Positions 27,469 through 37,852 are shown, counted from the first letter of the stretch. The stretch is DNA of 64,000 nt from Rhizobium sp. BT03 (GCF_030053155.1 NZ_CP125640.1:2927501-2991500); one strand, 5' to 3'. Translations and numbers: made by a program. The notes: generated from the letters alone by a model not told the origin.

Positions 27469-28173
27469 TCAAAGCAGCGACAAAAGACTTTTCTCATCCG
27501 GCATCGGTGCAATCGCCGCATTTTTTCTCAGCGTCGCCGGAATGGCTTGCGCCACCCCTTCGCTGAGGCAAAGAAGGCGGATTCCGCTTTCCTCCGGCAG
27601 GGCCGAGCGGAGTTCCGTCACGCTGAAAAAATCCTCGGCCGTCTGCCGGGAATAGAAGAGAACCGCCTCCGGCAGGCCGCCCGCAAAAATCGCTTCGATC
27701 TCGGCCGGGCGGGGGGCAACCGGCTGCATGCGATAACATTCAGCGACGGAAAAGCGGATGCCGAGCTCACGCAATCCTGCTTCGAAGGTTTCCGCACGCG
27801 GCGTGCCGGCAAGGTAGAGCAAGTCCTCTATCTGCGCGCCGACGAGCTCGGCGAGATCGCCGCCATTGCCTCGGGACGAAGCGACCGAGCGGAAGCCGAG
27901 GCTGCGCGCTGCTTCCGCGGTCGTCTCCCCGACGGCGAAAAGCGGGCGGGCAAGATGCGGACGAAGTTGCTCACCAAGAGTAGAGATGACCCTGACGGCT
28001 TCGGCGCTGGTCACGGCGATCGGGCCGCGGCTGGCTGCAAGCGCACGTGCGGCCACGGCGCTGTCATGCGCCGGTCGGCGCAGCGGCAGCAGCAGCGGCT
28101 CGTGGCCCATGTCGCGCAACCGTTGTGCGGTTTTTCCAGCCGAATGCGCGGGGCGGGTGACGAGCACGCGCAT
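27469..28173 (-). CDS. hemD: Uroporphyrinogen-III synthase
   Basis: 234 residues. HemD cyclises hydroxymethylbilane with inversion of ring D. The family is poorly conserved, but LVTRPAHSAGKTAQRL at the start, PIAVTSAEAVRV, and LYLAGTPRAETF and VLFYSRQTAEDF in the second half fit it. The start at 28173 (MRVLVTRP) is the typical N-terminus and lies 7 bases behind the hemC stop; the longer frame runs into hemC. Together with hemC it forms the start of the operon. Confidence 0.88.
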   Translation of the reverse strand: MRVLVTRPAHSAGKTAQRLRDMGHEPLLLPLRRPAHDSAVAARALAASRGPIAVTSAEAVRVISTLGEQLRPHLARPLFAVGETTAEAARSLGFRSVASSRGNGGDLAELVGAQIEDLLYLAGTPRAETFEAGLRELGIRFSVAECYRMQPVAPRPAEIEAIFAGGLPEAVLFYSRQTAEDFFSVTELRSALPEESGIRLLCLSEGVAQAIPATLRKNAAIAPMPDEKSLLSLL

Positions 28174-28180
28174 GGCCGCG

Positions 28181-29110
28181 TCAGTGCCAGTCGTCGAAGA
28201 ACGCGCTGCCGGCCCTGGCGCGCACGTCCTGGCCGGCGCGGGTGCCGAGGGCCGCCGCATCGCGGCGGTGGCCGTCGGTCGTCACCGCATGCTGGCTGCG
28301 GCCGTCAGGGGTGATGATGAGGCCGGAGAAGCGGATCAGATCGCCTTCGCAGACGGCATAACCGCCGATCGGCGTGCGGCAGGAGCCGTCGAGCGCGGCG
28401 AGGAAGGCGCGTTCGCAGGAGACGGTGTCGAAGGTCGCGGCATCGTTGACCGGCGCCAGCAGATCGTCGATCCTGTTATCGCCGATGCGGCTTTCGATGC
28501 AGATCGCCCCCTGCGCCGGCGCCGGCGGGAAACTGTCGGGATCGAGGATATCTGTGATAACCTCGACCTTCCCCAGCCGTTTCAGGCCGGCAAGCGCCAA
28601 GAGCGTCGCGTCGACCTCGCCCTCTTCGAGCTTGCGCAGGCGCGTTTCCACCAGGCCGCGGAAGGTCACGACATTGATATCGGGCCGCATGCGGCGGATC
28701 AGCGCCTGGCGGCGCAGCGACGAGGAACCGACGGTGGCGCCATGCGGCAGGTCGATCAGTTTGGGCGCGGTGCGGCCGATGACGGCGTCGCGGATATCTT
28801 CACGCGGCAGATAGGCGGAGAGATGAAGCCCCTCGGGCAGTTTCGTCGCCATATCCTTGGCGGAATGCACGGCGAAATCCAGCTCGCCTGATGTAAGCTT
28901 CTGTTCAAGCTCCTCGGTGAACAGGCCCTTGCCGCCGATCTCGGCCAGCGATCGGTCGGTGATGCGGTCGCCCTTGGTCGTCAGCACGACGATCTCGAAC
29001 ATTTCCTCGGGCAGATGATGCGCCGCCATCAGCCTGTCGCGGGCCTCATGCGCCTGGGCAAGCGCCAGCGGGCTGCCCCGCGTACCGATCCGGAAAGGTT
29101 TTGTTTGCAT
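28181..29110 (-). CDS. hemC: Hydroxymethylbilane synthase (porphobilinogen deaminase)
   Basis: 309-residue enzyme that links four porphobilinogens into hydroxymethylbilane. Motifs: [16 protein letters not shown] at the N-terminus, [20 protein letters not shown], and the dipyrromethane-cofactor cysteine C244 in GSCRTPIGG. The length is standard. The ATG at 29110 starts [13 protein letters not shown]; the frame remains open to 29620 only as antisense to tsaD. It is divergent from tsaD with 72 bases between the starts, a gap that must hold both promoters. Confidence 0.96.
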   Translation of the reverse strand: MQTKPFRIGTRGSPLALAQAHEARDRLMAAHHLPEEMFEIVVLTTKGDRITDRSLAEIGGKGLFTEELEQKLTSGELDFAVHSAKDMATKLPEGLHLSAYLPREDIRDAVIGRTAPKLIDLPHGATVGSSSLRRQALIRRMRPDINVVTFRGLVETRLRKLEEGEVDATLLALAGLKRLGKVEVITDILDPDSFPPAPAQGAICIESRIGDNRIDDLLAPVNDAATFDTVSCERAFLAALDGSCRTPIGGYAVCEGDLIRFSGLIITPDGRSQHAVTTDGHRRDAAALGTRAGQDVRARAGSAFFDDWH

Positions 29111-29182
29111 CCGCTCTATTCCGTTGTTACCGGAGTTCTCGTAAACGGGTTTCCATCCCATCGCAATCAACGAACAGGCTTC

Positions 29183-30304
29183 ATGGTTCCCTTTCTGCGC
29201 ATCCTTGGCATCGAAACGAGCTGCGACGAGACCGCCGCCGCGGTCGTCGAGCGCGACGCGGAGGGGCAGTCCAACGTGCTGTCGGATGTCGTGCTTTCCC
29301 AGCTCGACGAGCATAGCGCCTATGGCGGCGTGGTGCCAGAGATCGCCGCACGCGCCCATGTCGAAGCGCTGGACGAGCTGATCGAGGAGGCGCTGAAGCG
29401 CGCCAATGTGTCGCTCGATGATGTCGATGCCATCGCCGCCACGTCGGGGCCGGGGCTGATCGGCGGGCTGCTTGTCGGCTTGATGACCGGCAAGGCGATC
29501 GCCAGAGCCGCCGGCAAGCCGCTCTATGCGATCAACCATCTCGAAGGCCATGCGCTGACGGCGCGGCTGACGGACGGGCTTTCCTTTCCCTATCTGATGC
29601 TGCTTGTTTCCGGCGGCCACACCCAGCTCATCCTGGTGCGTGGTGTCGGGCAGTACGAGCGCTGGGGCACGACGATCGACGATGCGCTGGGCGAAGCCTT
29701 CGACAAGACGGCAAAGCTGCTCGGCCTGCCCTATCCCGGCGGCCCGGCGGTGGAGCGGATGGCGCAGGCCGGCAACCCCGATCGCTTCGACTTTCCGCGG
29801 CCGCTGGTCGGCGAGGCACGGCTCGATTTCTCCTTCTCCGGCCTGAAGACAGCTGTGCGGCAGGCGGCGCAGGATATCGCGCCACTCAGCGATCAGGATG
29901 TGGCCGATATCTGCGCCTCGTTCCAGAAGGCGATTTCGCGGACGCTGAAGGACCGTATCGGCCGCGGCCTGCAGCGGTTCAAAACGGAATTTGTCGCGAC
30001 ATTGCCAGCGGCTGGCTCAGCGACTGGTGAGAAGCCGGCGCTTGTCGTTGCCGGCGGCGTCGCCGCCAATCTCGAATTGCGCGGCACGCTGCAGGCGCTC
30101 TGCGACAAGAACGGCTTCCGCTTCATCGCGCCGCCGCTCAGCCTCTGCACCGACAATGCGGTGATGATCGCCTGGGCGGGGCTGGAGCGCATGGCGACCG
30201 GTGCCGCGCCGGATCCGCTCGACGTCCAGCCGCGCTCGCGCTGGCCGCTCGATTCCAATGCGCAAACGCTGATCGGTTTCGGAAAGAGAGGGGCCAAGGC
30301 ATGA
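29183..30304 (+). CDS. tsaD: tRNA N6-threonylcarbamoyladenosine transferase TsaD
   Basis: 373 residues; transfers the threonylcarbamoyl group to A37 of ANN-decoding tRNAs together with TsaB and TsaE. Motifs: [13 protein letters not shown] at the start, the metal-binding NHLEGH (two histidines), [10 protein letters not shown] and the [16 protein letters not shown] signature. The ATG at 29183 is the first in line with the family; its Shine-Dalgarno is weak. The stop overlaps the gpsA start by four bases (ATGA), as often seen with tsaD-gpsA pairs. Confidence 0.95.
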   Translation: MVPFLRILGIETSCDETAAAVVERDAEGQSNVLSDVVLSQLDEHSAYGGVVPEIAARAHVEALDELIEEALKRANVSLDDVDAIAATSGPGLIGGLLVGLMTGKAIARAAGKPLYAINHLEGHALTARLTDGLSFPYLMLLVSGGHTQLILVRGVGQYERWGTTIDDALGEAFDKTAKLLGLPYPGGPAVERMAQAGNPDRFDFPRPLVGEARLDFSFSGLKTAVRQAAQDIAPLSDQDVADICASFQKAISRTLKDRIGRGLQRFKTEFVATLPAAGSATGEKPALVVAGGVAANLELRGTLQALCDKNGFRFIAPPLSLCTDNAVMIAWAGLERMATGAAPDPLDVQPRSRWPLDSNAQTLIGFGKRGAKA

Positions 30305-31284
30305 GCGAAAACATCGCCGTCGTCGGATCGGGGGCTTTCGGAACGGCGCTCGCCGCCGTCATCGCCCTTGCCGGCCGCAGCGCGGTGACGCTTGTCGGGC
30401 GTAATCCGTCGCTGATTTCAGATCTGAAGGCCGAACGGCTGCATGATGCGGCGCTGCCCGGTATTTACCTGCCCGATACGCTGGAATTTTCCGCCGAGGC
30501 GGAGGCGATCGCCGGCGCCTCGATCGTGCTTTTTGCCATGCCGTCGCAGGCGCAGGCCGATGCGGCCCGGCAGTACGGCCCCTATCTCTCCAAGGATGCC
30601 ATTGTCGTCACCTGCGCCAAGGGCATCGAGCGGGCGACCGGCAACCTTCTGACCGACATGCTGGAACGGGAACTGCCCGACCATCCCATCGCCGTGCTCT
30701 CCGGCCCGGGCTTCGCCGCCGATATCGCCAAGGGTCTGCCGACGGCGATGGCGATTGCGGCCGAGGATATGGAGGTCGCCGAGCGGCTTGCCCAGGCGAT
30801 ATCAGGCCGGACCTTCCGGCTCTATGCTTCGAGCGACCGGATCGGCGTGCAGCTCGGCGGCGCGCTGAAGAATGTGCTGGCGATTGCCTGCGGCATCGTC
30901 GAAGGCGGCGGCATCGGCGATTCCGCCCGTGCGGCGCTGATTGCGCGCGGGCTTGCGGAAATGTCGCGCTTCGTCGTCGCCAAGGGCGGGCAGGCCGATA
31001 CGGTGCGCGGGCTTTCCGGTCTCGGCGATCTGGTGCTGACGGCAACCAGCCATCAATCGCGAAACCTGCGCTTCGGCATCGCGCTCGGGCGCGGCGAAAA
31101 AGCCGATCCGCTGCAGGGCGCGCTGGTGGAAGGCGCGCTTGCCGCCTCCGTCGCCTCGCGGCTTGCGGCAGAGCTTGCGGTCAGCATGCCGATCACCGAC
31201 GCCGTTTCCGCCATCATCGACGGCAGGCTCGATATAGCAGAAGCGATCGAGCAGCTGATGACGCGCCCAATCACCACCGAATAG
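30301..31284 (+). CDS. gpsA: Glycerol-3-phosphate dehydrogenase [NAD(P)+]
   Basis: 327 residues. Reduces dihydroxyacetone phosphate to sn-glycerol 3-phosphate for phospholipid synthesis. The Rossmann motif is [11 protein letters not shown] (residues 7-17); the catalytic lysine lies in [13 protein letters not shown]; the substrate region includes [19 protein letters not shown]. Length and motifs are standard. It starts inside the tsaD stop and is followed 9 bases later by the YciI-like gene. Confidence 0.95.
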   Translation: MSENIAVVGSGAFGTALAAVIALAGRSAVTLVGRNPSLISDLKAERLHDAALPGIYLPDTLEFSAEAEAIAGASIVLFAMPSQAQADAARQYGPYLSKDAIVVTCAKGIERATGNLLTDMLERELPDHPIAVLSGPGFAADIAKGLPTAMAIAAEDMEVAERLAQAISGRTFRLYASSDRIGVQLGGALKNVLAIACGIVEGGGIGDSARAALIARGLAEMSRFVVAKGGQADTVRGLSGLGDLVLTATSHQSRNLRFGIALGRGEKADPLQGALVEGALAASVASRLAAELAVSMPITDAVSAIIDGRLDIAEAIEQLMTRPITTE

Positions 31285-31293
31285 GAGACAGAC

Positions 31294-31587
31294 ATGCTTT
31301 TCGCCCTTCTCTGCAAGGACAAGCCGGGCCATCTGAACGTGCGCATGGAGACGCGTCCGACGCATCTCGACTATCTGAACGGGCTGAACGCCGCGGGCAC
31401 GCTGAAGATCGCCGGCCCGTTTCTCGATGACGAGGGCAAAGCCTGCGGCAGCCTGATCATCGTCGAAGCGGAGACGAAGGAGGCGGCGCGGGCGCTTGCC
31501 GATGCCGATCCCTATGCCAAGGCCGGGCTGTTCGAAAGCGTCGAGGTCAAGGCCTATAACTGGGTCTTCAACAAGCCGGAGGCGTGA
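31294..31587 (+). CDS. YciI family protein
   Basis: 97 residues with a ferredoxin-like fold pattern: MLFALLCKDKPGH, THLDYLNGL with the conserved His-Asp pair, AGPFLDDEG and ADADPYAKAGLFESVEVKAY. YciI proteins are small enzymes or binding proteins of uncertain role. It follows gpsA at 9 bases, with AGGAG before the ATG, and precedes an EVE gene. A second, more divergent YciI-like gene lies in the suc operon at 45478. Confidence 0.88.
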   Translation: MLFALLCKDKPGHLNVRMETRPTHLDYLNGLNAAGTLKIAGPFLDDEGKACGSLIIVEAETKEAARALADADPYAKAGLFESVEVKAYNWVFNKPEA

Positions 31588-31590
31588 GGC

Positions 31591-32022
31591 ATGGCGCACT
31601 GGCTTTATAAATCCGAACCCGCCTCCTGGTCCTGGGAGCAGCAGAAGGCTGCCGGCGAAAAGGGCACGGAATGGACCGGCGTACGCAATTATCTGGCGCG
31701 CAACAACATGCGGGCGATGCAGATCGGCGACAAGGGCTTCTTCTATCATTCCAATGACGGGCTGGAGATCGTCGGGATTGTCGAAGTTTCCGCCCTGTCG
31801 CAGCCCGATTCCACCGCCAAGGGCGACCCGAAGTGGGATTGCGTCCATATTCGCGCCGTCATGGACATGCCGAAGCCGGTGACGCTGAAGGATGTCAAGG
31901 CGAGCGAAAAACTCGCCAAGATGTCGCTCGTCACCTCCATGCGCCTTTCCGTGCAGCCGGTGACGGACGACGAATGGGCCGAAGTCTGCCGCATGGGCGG
32001 GCTGGACAATCCGCCGCGTTGA
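31591..32022 (+). CDS. EVE domain protein
   Basis: 143 residues forming an EVE (PUA-like) domain, starting with HWLYKSEPASWSWEQQ and containing GVRNYLARNNMRAMQIGDKGFFYHSN. The aromatic residues in these strands belong to the pocket that in relatives binds modified bases in RNA or DNA. Function in housekeeping operons like this one is not known. Starts three bases after the YciI stop; its own stop overlaps the TTG of the methyltransferase. Confidence 0.9.
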   Translation: MAHWLYKSEPASWSWEQQKAAGEKGTEWTGVRNYLARNNMRAMQIGDKGFFYHSNDGLEIVGIVEVSALSQPDSTAKGDPKWDCVHIRAVMDMPKPVTLKDVKASEKLAKMSLVTSMRLSVQPVTDDEWAEVCRMGGLDNPPR

Positions 32023-32672
32023 AAACCGATCCCGAAGCCTTCATCCGCGCCAATACCAGCGTGATGGCGCCGCCGCATGTTCCGGAGATTTCGCTGCATC
32101 TGGCAAGCGAAGCCCATGAACTCTGGCTGAAGACGGAGGAGGAGCTGGAGGCGATCGGCCTGCCGCCGCCCTTCTGGGCTTTTGCCTGGGCGGGCGGCCA
32201 GGGACTGGCGCGCTATATCCTCGATCATCCTGAGATGGTGCGCGGCAAGCGCGTGCTGGATTTCGCCAGCGGCTCCGGCCTCGTCGGCATAGCGGCTGCG
32301 ATGGCCGGCGCCCTTGAAGTGACGGCCGCCGATATCGATCCCTGGACGGAGAGCGCGATCCGGCTGAATGCCGAAGCCAATGGCGTTTTCCTCGGATTTA
32401 CCGGCGCCGATCTGATCGGCAGGGTCGTCGATGCGGATATCGTGCTTGCCGGCGACGTCTTCTACGACCGCGCCTTTGCCGACGCCCTCATTCCCTGGCT
32501 GTCGCGGCTGACGGCGGAGGGCAAGCTGGTTCTGGTCGGCGATCCCGGCCGCAGCTATCTGCCGCGGGACCGGCTGGAATTCCGCGCGGTTTACGAGGTG
32601 CCGGTGACGCGGGCGCTGGAAGACAGCGAAATCAAGAAGACGACGGTGTGGCGGTTCGGCTCAAGATCTTAG
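32019..32672 (+). CDS. SAM-dependent methyltransferase (ETFB/nicotinamide methyltransferase-like)
   Basis: 217 residues. Class I methyltransferase motif I is VLDFASGSGLVGIAAA (about residues 77-92), with AADIDPWTESAI as the acidic motif and VLAGDVFYD as motif IV. PPPFWAFAWAGGQGLARY before motif I is typical of the METTL20-like protein lysine methyltransferases. The TTG at 32019 overlaps the EVE stop (TTGA); the first ATG would be at 32064. The gene ends in a four-base convergent overlap with the next gene. Confidence 0.82.
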   Translation: MKTDPEAFIRANTSVMAPPHVPEISLHLASEAHELWLKTEEELEAIGLPPPFWAFAWAGGQGLARYILDHPEMVRGKRVLDFASGSGLVGIAAAMAGALEVTAADIDPWTESAIRLNAEANGVFLGFTGADLIGRVVDADIVLAGDVFYDRAFADALIPWLSRLTAEGKLVLVGDPGRSYLPRDRLEFRAVYEVPVTRALEDSEIKKTTVWRFGSRS

Positions 32673-33175
32673 GGCCGGATGACGCAGACATTGGCCTCGT
32701 AGGTGCAGGGGTCGTCCTGGACGGCCACGTCGATGACCTTTGCCTTCGGGGCCGTCGGCTCGGGCCGTGCCGCCGGATAATATCCGTATCCATTGCCGCC
32801 GACATACGTCCCGCCATCGACCTGATAGGCATAGGAGCCGGCATAGGTGTCGCCGCCGTCGCCACCCGGCGGCTGGGGTGCGATGATGATCAGGCCGCTG
32901 CGAGAGACGCGATTGGTCGCCGCCGACGAAAACTGCTTCAAGAACGGCATCCGCTCTCTGTGGTGCCCGCGGCCATAGGCGCTGTCGAAACGGATGCCGC
33001 GATCGCGCCAGCCCATATGTCGGCCGAGAAACAACCCGTTGTGAAAGGCGTGGCGATGGCCAACGACGCGTTGATCAGCGAAGCGATGATCAAAACGGCG
33101 CTCGCCGGCAGTGGCGGGGAACACGGCAAGTGCAGACAGGGCAAGCAGGGCGACTGCGGATAGACTGCGAAACAT
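32669..33175 (-). CDS. Small exported His/Gly/Tyr-rich protein of unknown function
   Basis: 168 residues. A signal peptide (SLSAVALLALSALAVFPATAG) is followed by a stretch rich in His and Arg (for example VVGHRHAFHNG), and a C-terminal part rich in Gly and Tyr, ending in DDPCTYEANVCVIRP with two cysteines. I recognise no domain. The His-rich stretch might bind metal. The GGAGG before the ATG and a perfect CtrA-type box 28 bases upstream support a real, regulated gene. Convergent overlap of four bases with the methyltransferase. Confidence 0.65.
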   Translation of the reverse strand: MFRSLSAVALLALSALAVFPATAGERRFDHRFADQRVVGHRHAFHNGLFLGRHMGWRDRGIRFDSAYGRGHHRERMPFLKQFSSAATNRVSRSGLIIIAPQPPGGDGGDTYAGSYAYQVDGGTYVGGNGYGYYPAARPEPTAPKAKVIDVAVQDDPCTYEANVCVIRP

Positions 33176-33488
33176 GGACGCCGGCCTCCGGAATTCCGAT
33201 CGTTAACAAATCGTTAACGCCAGATTGCGCCAAAAGCGGCAGCTTGTCCATGCGGCTCGGAAGAACGGCATAAATATTGAGCTGAAAACACCAGTTTCGC
33301 TGGCCTGCAAATTTCGTGGTAACCCGAATCGATTAAATTAAGGCAAGACAGCGATTGTGCTTGTCGTCGGCGTTTTCGGTGATTAAACGTCGCAATTGAT
33401 GCAACGCACACAGAGAATTTGTCGTTCGTGTGGTTGACTGAGCATGCTCCGAAATCCGGGAGCGCAGAGAAGCCGCCGCGAGGTTCTG
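33176..33488. promoter_or_regulatory. Divergent intergenic region upstream of sdhC
   Basis: 313 bases between the exported protein gene (minus) and sdhC (plus). It is noticeably AT-richer than the genes around it and includes the CtrA-type box at 33203-33217 and a GANTC site (GAATC) near 33327. The sdh promoter should lie here, but I could not fix a -35/-10 pair by eye. No coding frame is convincing. Confidence 0.5.
33203..33217. promoter_or_regulatory. Perfect CtrA-type box (TTAA-N7-TTAA)
   Basis: TTAA (33203-33206) and TTAA (33214-33217) separated by CAAATCG. The spacer resembles that of the box at 15655 (CAAATGG). It is 28 bases upstream of the start of the exported protein gene (minus) and 271 bases upstream of sdhC. 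Confidence 0.6.
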
Positions 33489-33884
33489 ATGGCGAACGTG
33501 ACAAATAACCGGCCCCTGTCGCCGCATTTGCAAATCTACAAACCTATTCCCACCATGGTCATGTCCATCGTCCACCGCATTACCGGCGGTGCGCTCTATG
33601 TCGGCACGCTGCTGGTCGCCTGGTGGCTGATCGCGGCGGCAAGCGGCCAGGGCTCCTATGACTGGGCCAACTGGGTGCTCGGCAGCCTTCTCGGCAAGCT
33701 CGTGCTGCTCGGCTATACTTGGGCGCTGCTGCACCACATGCTCGGCGGCTTCCGCCATTTCATGTGGGATCTCGGCTACGGCTTCGGGAAGGAATTCTCG
33801 ACCAAGCTCGCCATCGCCAACATCGTCGGGTCGCTCTGTCTGACCGTGCTGGTCTGGGTGATCGGCTTCCTCATTCGCTTCTGA
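33489..33884 (+). CDS. sdhC: Succinate dehydrogenase cytochrome b556 subunit
   Basis: 131 residues, three membrane helices. Anchors the SdhAB catalytic part in the inner membrane and helps form the quinone and haem b sites. Conserved features: [21 protein letters not shown] (Ser and Arg of the quinone site) and [15 protein letters not shown] with the haem-ligand His. The ATG at 33489 has GAGG in front. First gene of sdhCDAB. Confidence 0.95.
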   Translation: MANVTNNRPLSPHLQIYKPIPTMVMSIVHRITGGALYVGTLLVAWWLIAAASGQGSYDWANWVLGSLLGKLVLLGYTWALLHHMLGGFRHFMWDLGYGFGKEFSTKLAIANIVGSLCLTVLVWVIGFLIRF

Positions 33885-33894
33885 AGGTCCTCTC

Positions 33895-34275
33895 ATGGAT
33901 ATGCGCACCCCCCTCGGCAAGGTTCGCGGGCTCGGCTCCGCCAAGGACGGCACGGACCATTTCTGGCGCCAGCGTCTGACGGCCGTCGCCAATGTTCCGC
34001 TCATCCTGTTCTTCCTCTTCTTCATGATCGCCTATGCCGGCGCGCCCTATGCGGATGTGGTCCGCGCGCTGTCGAACCCGTTCGTCGCGGTCGTCATGGG
34101 GCTGATGGTGATCTCAGGCGTCATCCACATGAAGCTCGGCATGCAGGTCATCATCGAGGATTATGTGCATGGCGAGTTCGGCAAGATCGCTCTACTAATG
34201 CTGAACACCTTCTTTGCGATCCTGATCGCCGGCCTCTGTCTCTTCGCCATTCTGAAAATCGCATTCGTAGGATAA
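33895..34275 (+). CDS. sdhD: Succinate dehydrogenase membrane anchor subunit
   Basis: 126 residues with three membrane segments. The second contains [19 protein letters not shown], which carries the haem-ligand His and the Asp-Tyr pair of the quinone site. [19 protein letters not shown] at the N-terminus is typical of alphaproteobacterial SdhD. Ten bases behind sdhC and seven before sdhA, consistent with one transcript. Confidence 0.94.
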   Translation: MDMRTPLGKVRGLGSAKDGTDHFWRQRLTAVANVPLILFFLFFMIAYAGAPYADVVRALSNPFVAVVMGLMVISGVIHMKLGMQVIIEDYVHGEFGKIALLMLNTFFAILIAGLCLFAILKIAFVG

Positions 34276-34282
34276 GCTCGCT

Positions 34283-36124
34283 ATGGCACCGACTTCACCC
34301 GCCCAGAACGGCAAGGCCTACAAATATGTCGATCATTCCTACGACGTGATCGTCGTCGGCGCCGGCGGCGCCGGCTTGCGCGCCACGCTCGGGATGGCCG
34401 AGCAGGGTTTCCGCACGGCCTGCATCACGAAGGTATTCCCGACCCGCTCGCACACGGTCGCGGCCCAGGGCGGCATCGCCGCGTCGCTGCGCAACATGAC
34501 GCCCGACAGCTGGCAGTGGCACCTTTACGACACCGTCAAGGGGTCCGACTGGCTCGGCGACGTCGATGCCATGCAGTATCTGACCATGGAAGCGCCGAAG
34601 GCGGTCTATGAGCTCGAACATTACGGCGTGCCGTTCTCGCGCAACGAGGAAGGCAAGATCTACCAGCGCCCGTTCGGCGGCCATATGCAGAATTACGGTG
34701 AAGGCCCGCCGGTGCAGCGCACCTGCGCCGTTGCCGACCGCACCGGCCACGCCATCCTGCACACGCTCTACGGCCAGTCGCTGCGCCACAACGCCGAATT
34801 CTTCATCGAGTATTTCGCGCTCGACCTGATCATGTCGGAAGACGGCAGCCGTTGCACCGGCGTCGTCGCCTGGTGCCTCGACGACGGCACGATCCATCGC
34901 TTCGCCTCCAAGATGGTGGTGCTGGCGACCGGCGGCTACGGCCGCGCCTATTTCTCGGCGACCTCTGCCCACACCTGCACCGGCGACGGCGGCGGCATGG
35001 TGGCGCGCGCCGGCCTGCCGCTGCAGGACATGGAATTCGTCCAGTTCCATCCGACCGGCATCTACGGTTCGGGCTGTCTGATCACCGAAGGCGCACGCGG
35101 CGAAGGCGGTTACCTCGTCAACTCCGAGGGCGAGCGCTTCATGGAGCGGTACGCGCCGTCGGCCAAGGACCTTGCCTCGCGCGACGTCGTTTCGCGCTGC
35201 ATGACGCTGGAGATCCGCGAAGGCCGCGGCGTCGGCAAGAACAAGGACCACATCTTCCTGCATCTCGACCACCTCGATCCGGCCGTGCTGCATGAGCGGC
35301 TGCCGGGCATTTCCGAGAGCGCCAAGATCTTCGCCGGCGTCGACGTTACCCGCGAGCCGATCCCTGTTCTGCCGACCGTTCACTACAATATGGGCGGCAT
35401 TCCCACCAATTATTGGGGCGAAGTGCTGAATGCCGACAGCGCCAATCCGGAGCGGATCATTCCGGGCCTGATGGCTGTCGGTGAGGCCGGCTGCGCCTCG
35501 GTGCACGGCGCCAACCGCCTCGGCTCCAACTCACTGATCGACCTCGTGGTCTTCGGCCGCGCCGCTGCGATCCGCGCCGGCGAAGTCATCGACCGCGCGG
35601 CGCCGATCCCGCATCTCAACGTCGCTGCCTGCGACAAGATCATGGACCGCTTCGACGGATTGCGTCACGCCAGCGGCGGCACGCCGACGGCGGAACTGCG
35701 CGAGAAGATGCAGCGCGCCATGCAGGAAGACGCGGCCGTCTTCCGCACGCAGGAATCGCTGGAATCCGGCTGCCGGCGCATCTCGGCGATCTGGCAGGAA
35801 ATGCGCGATATCAAGGTCACCGACCGCTCGATGATCTGGAACTCGGATCTTGTGGAGACGCTGGAGCTGCAGAACCTGATGGCCAACGCCATCACCACGA
35901 TCTACGGCGCCGAAGCCCGCAAGGAGAGCCGCGGTTCACATGCCCGCGAGGATTACACCGAGGGTGCATTCGCCGGCCGCGACGACGTCAACTGGCGCAA
36001 GCACACACTTGCCTGGGTCGGCGAAGCCGGCGACGTCAAGCTCGACTACCGCCCGGTTCACACCCAGCTGATTGCCGAAGGCATCGATCCGTACAAGATC
36101 GAGCCGAAGGCTCGCGTGTACTGA
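34283..36124 (+). CDS. sdhA: Succinate dehydrogenase flavoprotein subunit
   Basis: 613 residues. Oxidises succinate to fumarate with covalently bound FAD. The FAD-binding motif is [11 protein letters not shown]; the histidine that carries FAD lies in [12 protein letters not shown] (about residue 56); HPTGIYGSG and [13 protein letters not shown] belong to the active site. The length matches bacterial SdhA, and all key residues are present. Confidence 0.97.
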   Translation: MAPTSPAQNGKAYKYVDHSYDVIVVGAGGAGLRATLGMAEQGFRTACITKVFPTRSHTVAAQGGIAASLRNMTPDSWQWHLYDTVKGSDWLGDVDAMQYLTMEAPKAVYELEHYGVPFSRNEEGKIYQRPFGGHMQNYGEGPPVQRTCAVADRTGHAILHTLYGQSLRHNAEFFIEYFALDLIMSEDGSRCTGVVAWCLDDGTIHRFASKMVVLATGGYGRAYFSATSAHTCTGDGGGMVARAGLPLQDMEFVQFHPTGIYGSGCLITEGARGEGGYLVNSEGERFMERYAPSAKDLASRDVVSRCMTLEIREGRGVGKNKDHIFLHLDHLDPAVLHERLPGISESAKIFAGVDVTREPIPVLPTVHYNMGGIPTNYWGEVLNADSANPERIIPGLMAVGEAGCASVHGANRLGSNSLIDLVVFGRAAAIRAGEVIDRAAPIPHLNVAACDKIMDRFDGLRHASGGTPTAELREKMQRAMQEDAAVFRTQESLESGCRRISAIWQEMRDIKVTDRSMIWNSDLVETLELQNLMANAITTIYGAEARKESRGSHAREDYTEGAFAGRDDVNWRKHTLAWVGEAGDVKLDYRPVHTQLIAEGIDPYKIEPKARVY

Positions 36125-36142
36125 TCTCAAGAGGAACCTGGT

Positions 36143-36922
36143 ATGGTTGAACTCGCTCTCCCCAAGAATTCTCAGATGCGCGAAGGCAAGGTCTGGCCGA
36201 AGCCGGCGGGTGCGACGAACACCCGCGAATTCCGCGTCTACCGCTGGAGCCCGGATGACGGGCAGAACCCGTCTATCGATACTTTCTATATCGATGTCGA
36301 CGATTGCGGCCCGATGGTGCTCGACGGTCTGCTCTACATCAAGAACAAGATCGACCCGACGCTGACGCTGCGCCGTTCCTGTCGCGAGGGTATCTGCGGC
36401 TCCTGCGCGATGAATATCGACGGCACCAATACGCTCGCCTGCACCAAGGGCCTCGACGATATCACCGGCGCGGTGAAGATTTATCCGCTGCCGCATTTGC
36501 CTGTCGTCAAGGATCTGGTGCCCGACCTCACCAACTTCTACGCCCAGCATCGTTCGATCGAACCCTGGCTGAAGACGGTGTCGCCGGCGCCCGCCAAGGA
36601 GTGGAAGCAGAGCCATGAGGACCGGCAGAAGCTCGACGGCCTCTATGAATGCATCCTCTGCGCCTGCTGCTCGACCTCCTGTCCGAGCTACTGGTGGAAC
36701 GGCGACCGCTATCTCGGTCCGGCCGTGCTGCTGCAGGCCTATCGCTGGCTGATCGATTCCAGAGACGAGGCGACCGGCGAACGTCTCGACAATCTTGAGG
36801 ACCCGTTCCGCCTCTATCGCTGCCACACGATCATGAATTGTGCGCAGACCTGCCCGAAGGGTCTCAACCCGGCCAAGGCAATCGCCGAAATCAAGAAGAT
36901 GATGGTCGAGCGCCGGGTCTGA
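36143..36922 (+). CDS. sdhB: Succinate dehydrogenase iron-sulfur subunit
   Basis: 259 residues. Passes electrons from FAD to quinone via three clusters. The [2Fe-2S] ligands are in [14 protein letters not shown] and a later Cys (LACTKG); [4Fe-4S] in [12 protein letters not shown]; [3Fe-4S] in [17 protein letters not shown]. Last gene of sdhCDAB; no terminator is obvious right after it. Confidence 0.97.
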   Translation: MVELALPKNSQMREGKVWPKPAGATNTREFRVYRWSPDDGQNPSIDTFYIDVDDCGPMVLDGLLYIKNKIDPTLTLRRSCREGICGSCAMNIDGTNTLACTKGLDDITGAVKIYPLPHLPVVKDLVPDLTNFYAQHRSIEPWLKTVSPAPAKEWKQSHEDRQKLDGLYECILCACCSTSCPSYWWNGDRYLGPAVLLQAYRWLIDSRDEATGERLDNLEDPFRLYRCHTIMNCAQTCPKGLNPAKAIAEIKKMMVERRV

Positions 36923-37259
36923 TCAGCATGCATGCCGATGGTTGAAGAGACGGCTTCGATCCCGGAGGCGTTTCGGAGACCAGGCCGCGCAGCGCCTCGG
37001 TGCCGGTGCGCGCGATATTCCGGGATATTGCGGGAGTTCGACCGGGATCCGGACAGAGATCGGCGCGCGCAACACCTTGCTGACAAATTCTATGTGCAGG
37101 AAGTTTTGCAGCGGGACAGTTGAACTGTATCGTTTTTCGGTTAGTTGTTGTCACGGGCAATTTATGCCGTCCGACTTGATTAACCAAAGCGAGTTACGAT
37201 AATCGGACTTGTCTCACGCCGGTTTCTCTGCGGCGCTGGCCGAACTCAGGAGTATGATG
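36923..37259. other. 337-base gap between sdhB and the Omp19-like gene
   Basis: No gene recognised. The first half is GC-rich and may contain the end of the sdh transcript, though no stem with a T-run was found. The second half, from about 37090, becomes AT-richer and should hold the promoter of the lipoprotein gene. Short open frames here overlap on both strands and look like chance. Confidence 0.45.
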
Positions 37260-37772
37260 ATGCAATTGCGATATGCGATGACAGGTCTGGTGGTGGCTCT
37301 CGCGCTAGCCGGTTGTCAGCGTACGGCATATGATTACAACTCCAGCCCGAATGCCGGGCCGGCGCCGTTGACGGCGCAGCCGGTTCCCTCGGTGCAGGGC
37401 GGGCAGCTTCCGCCGGTCAACAATTCGCAGTTCCCGGCGGCGCCGGCCTCGACGGCACCGATGCCCGGTGCGCAGTCCGGTGCAATGGCCGCGAATGCAC
37501 TCGATGTCACCAAGGAATCGATGGTCGGAAGCTGGCGCGTCAATGGCAGCTGCGACATGTTCCTGACGCTGACCAATCTCGGCAGCGGTTCGCGCGGCGG
37601 TACGCGCGGCTGCGTCGGCGAGCTGACGGCGATGGGCTCCTGGGAGGTTGCCGGCAAGCAGGTGCTGCTCAAGGACCGCTCGGGCAACCAGCTCGGCAGC
37701 GTCTACAAGACGGCCGACAACCGCTTCGAGGGCCAGACCAGCACGGGCCAGCAGATCAGCCTCAGCCGGTAA
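37260..37772 (+). CDS. Omp19/Inh-type protease inhibitor lipoprotein
   Basis: 170 residues. A lipoprotein signal peptide ends in LALAGC, so Cys19 is the lipid-modified residue. A proline/alanine-rich linker is followed by an Inh-type beta-barrel domain (about 85-170) with [19 protein letters not shown] and a second Cys in RGCVGEL, which probably form a disulfide. This layout equals Brucella Omp19, an outer-membrane lipoprotein that inhibits proteases. Of three in-frame ATGs the one at 37260 has the best spacing to AGGAG. Confidence 0.85.
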   Translation: MQLRYAMTGLVVALALAGCQRTAYDYNSSPNAGPAPLTAQPVPSVQGGQLPPVNNSQFPAAPASTAPMPGAQSGAMAANALDVTKESMVGSWRVNGSCDMFLTLTNLGSGSRGGTRGCVGELTAMGSWEVAGKQVLLKDRSGNQLGSVYKTADNRFEGQTSTGQQISLSR

Positions 37773-37852
37773 ACCAACCGGCGGTAAAAGAAACCGGCGC
37801 GGTAAACGATCCGGCGGGCCTCCGCCGATGACTGACAGGCGGACATGCCCTC

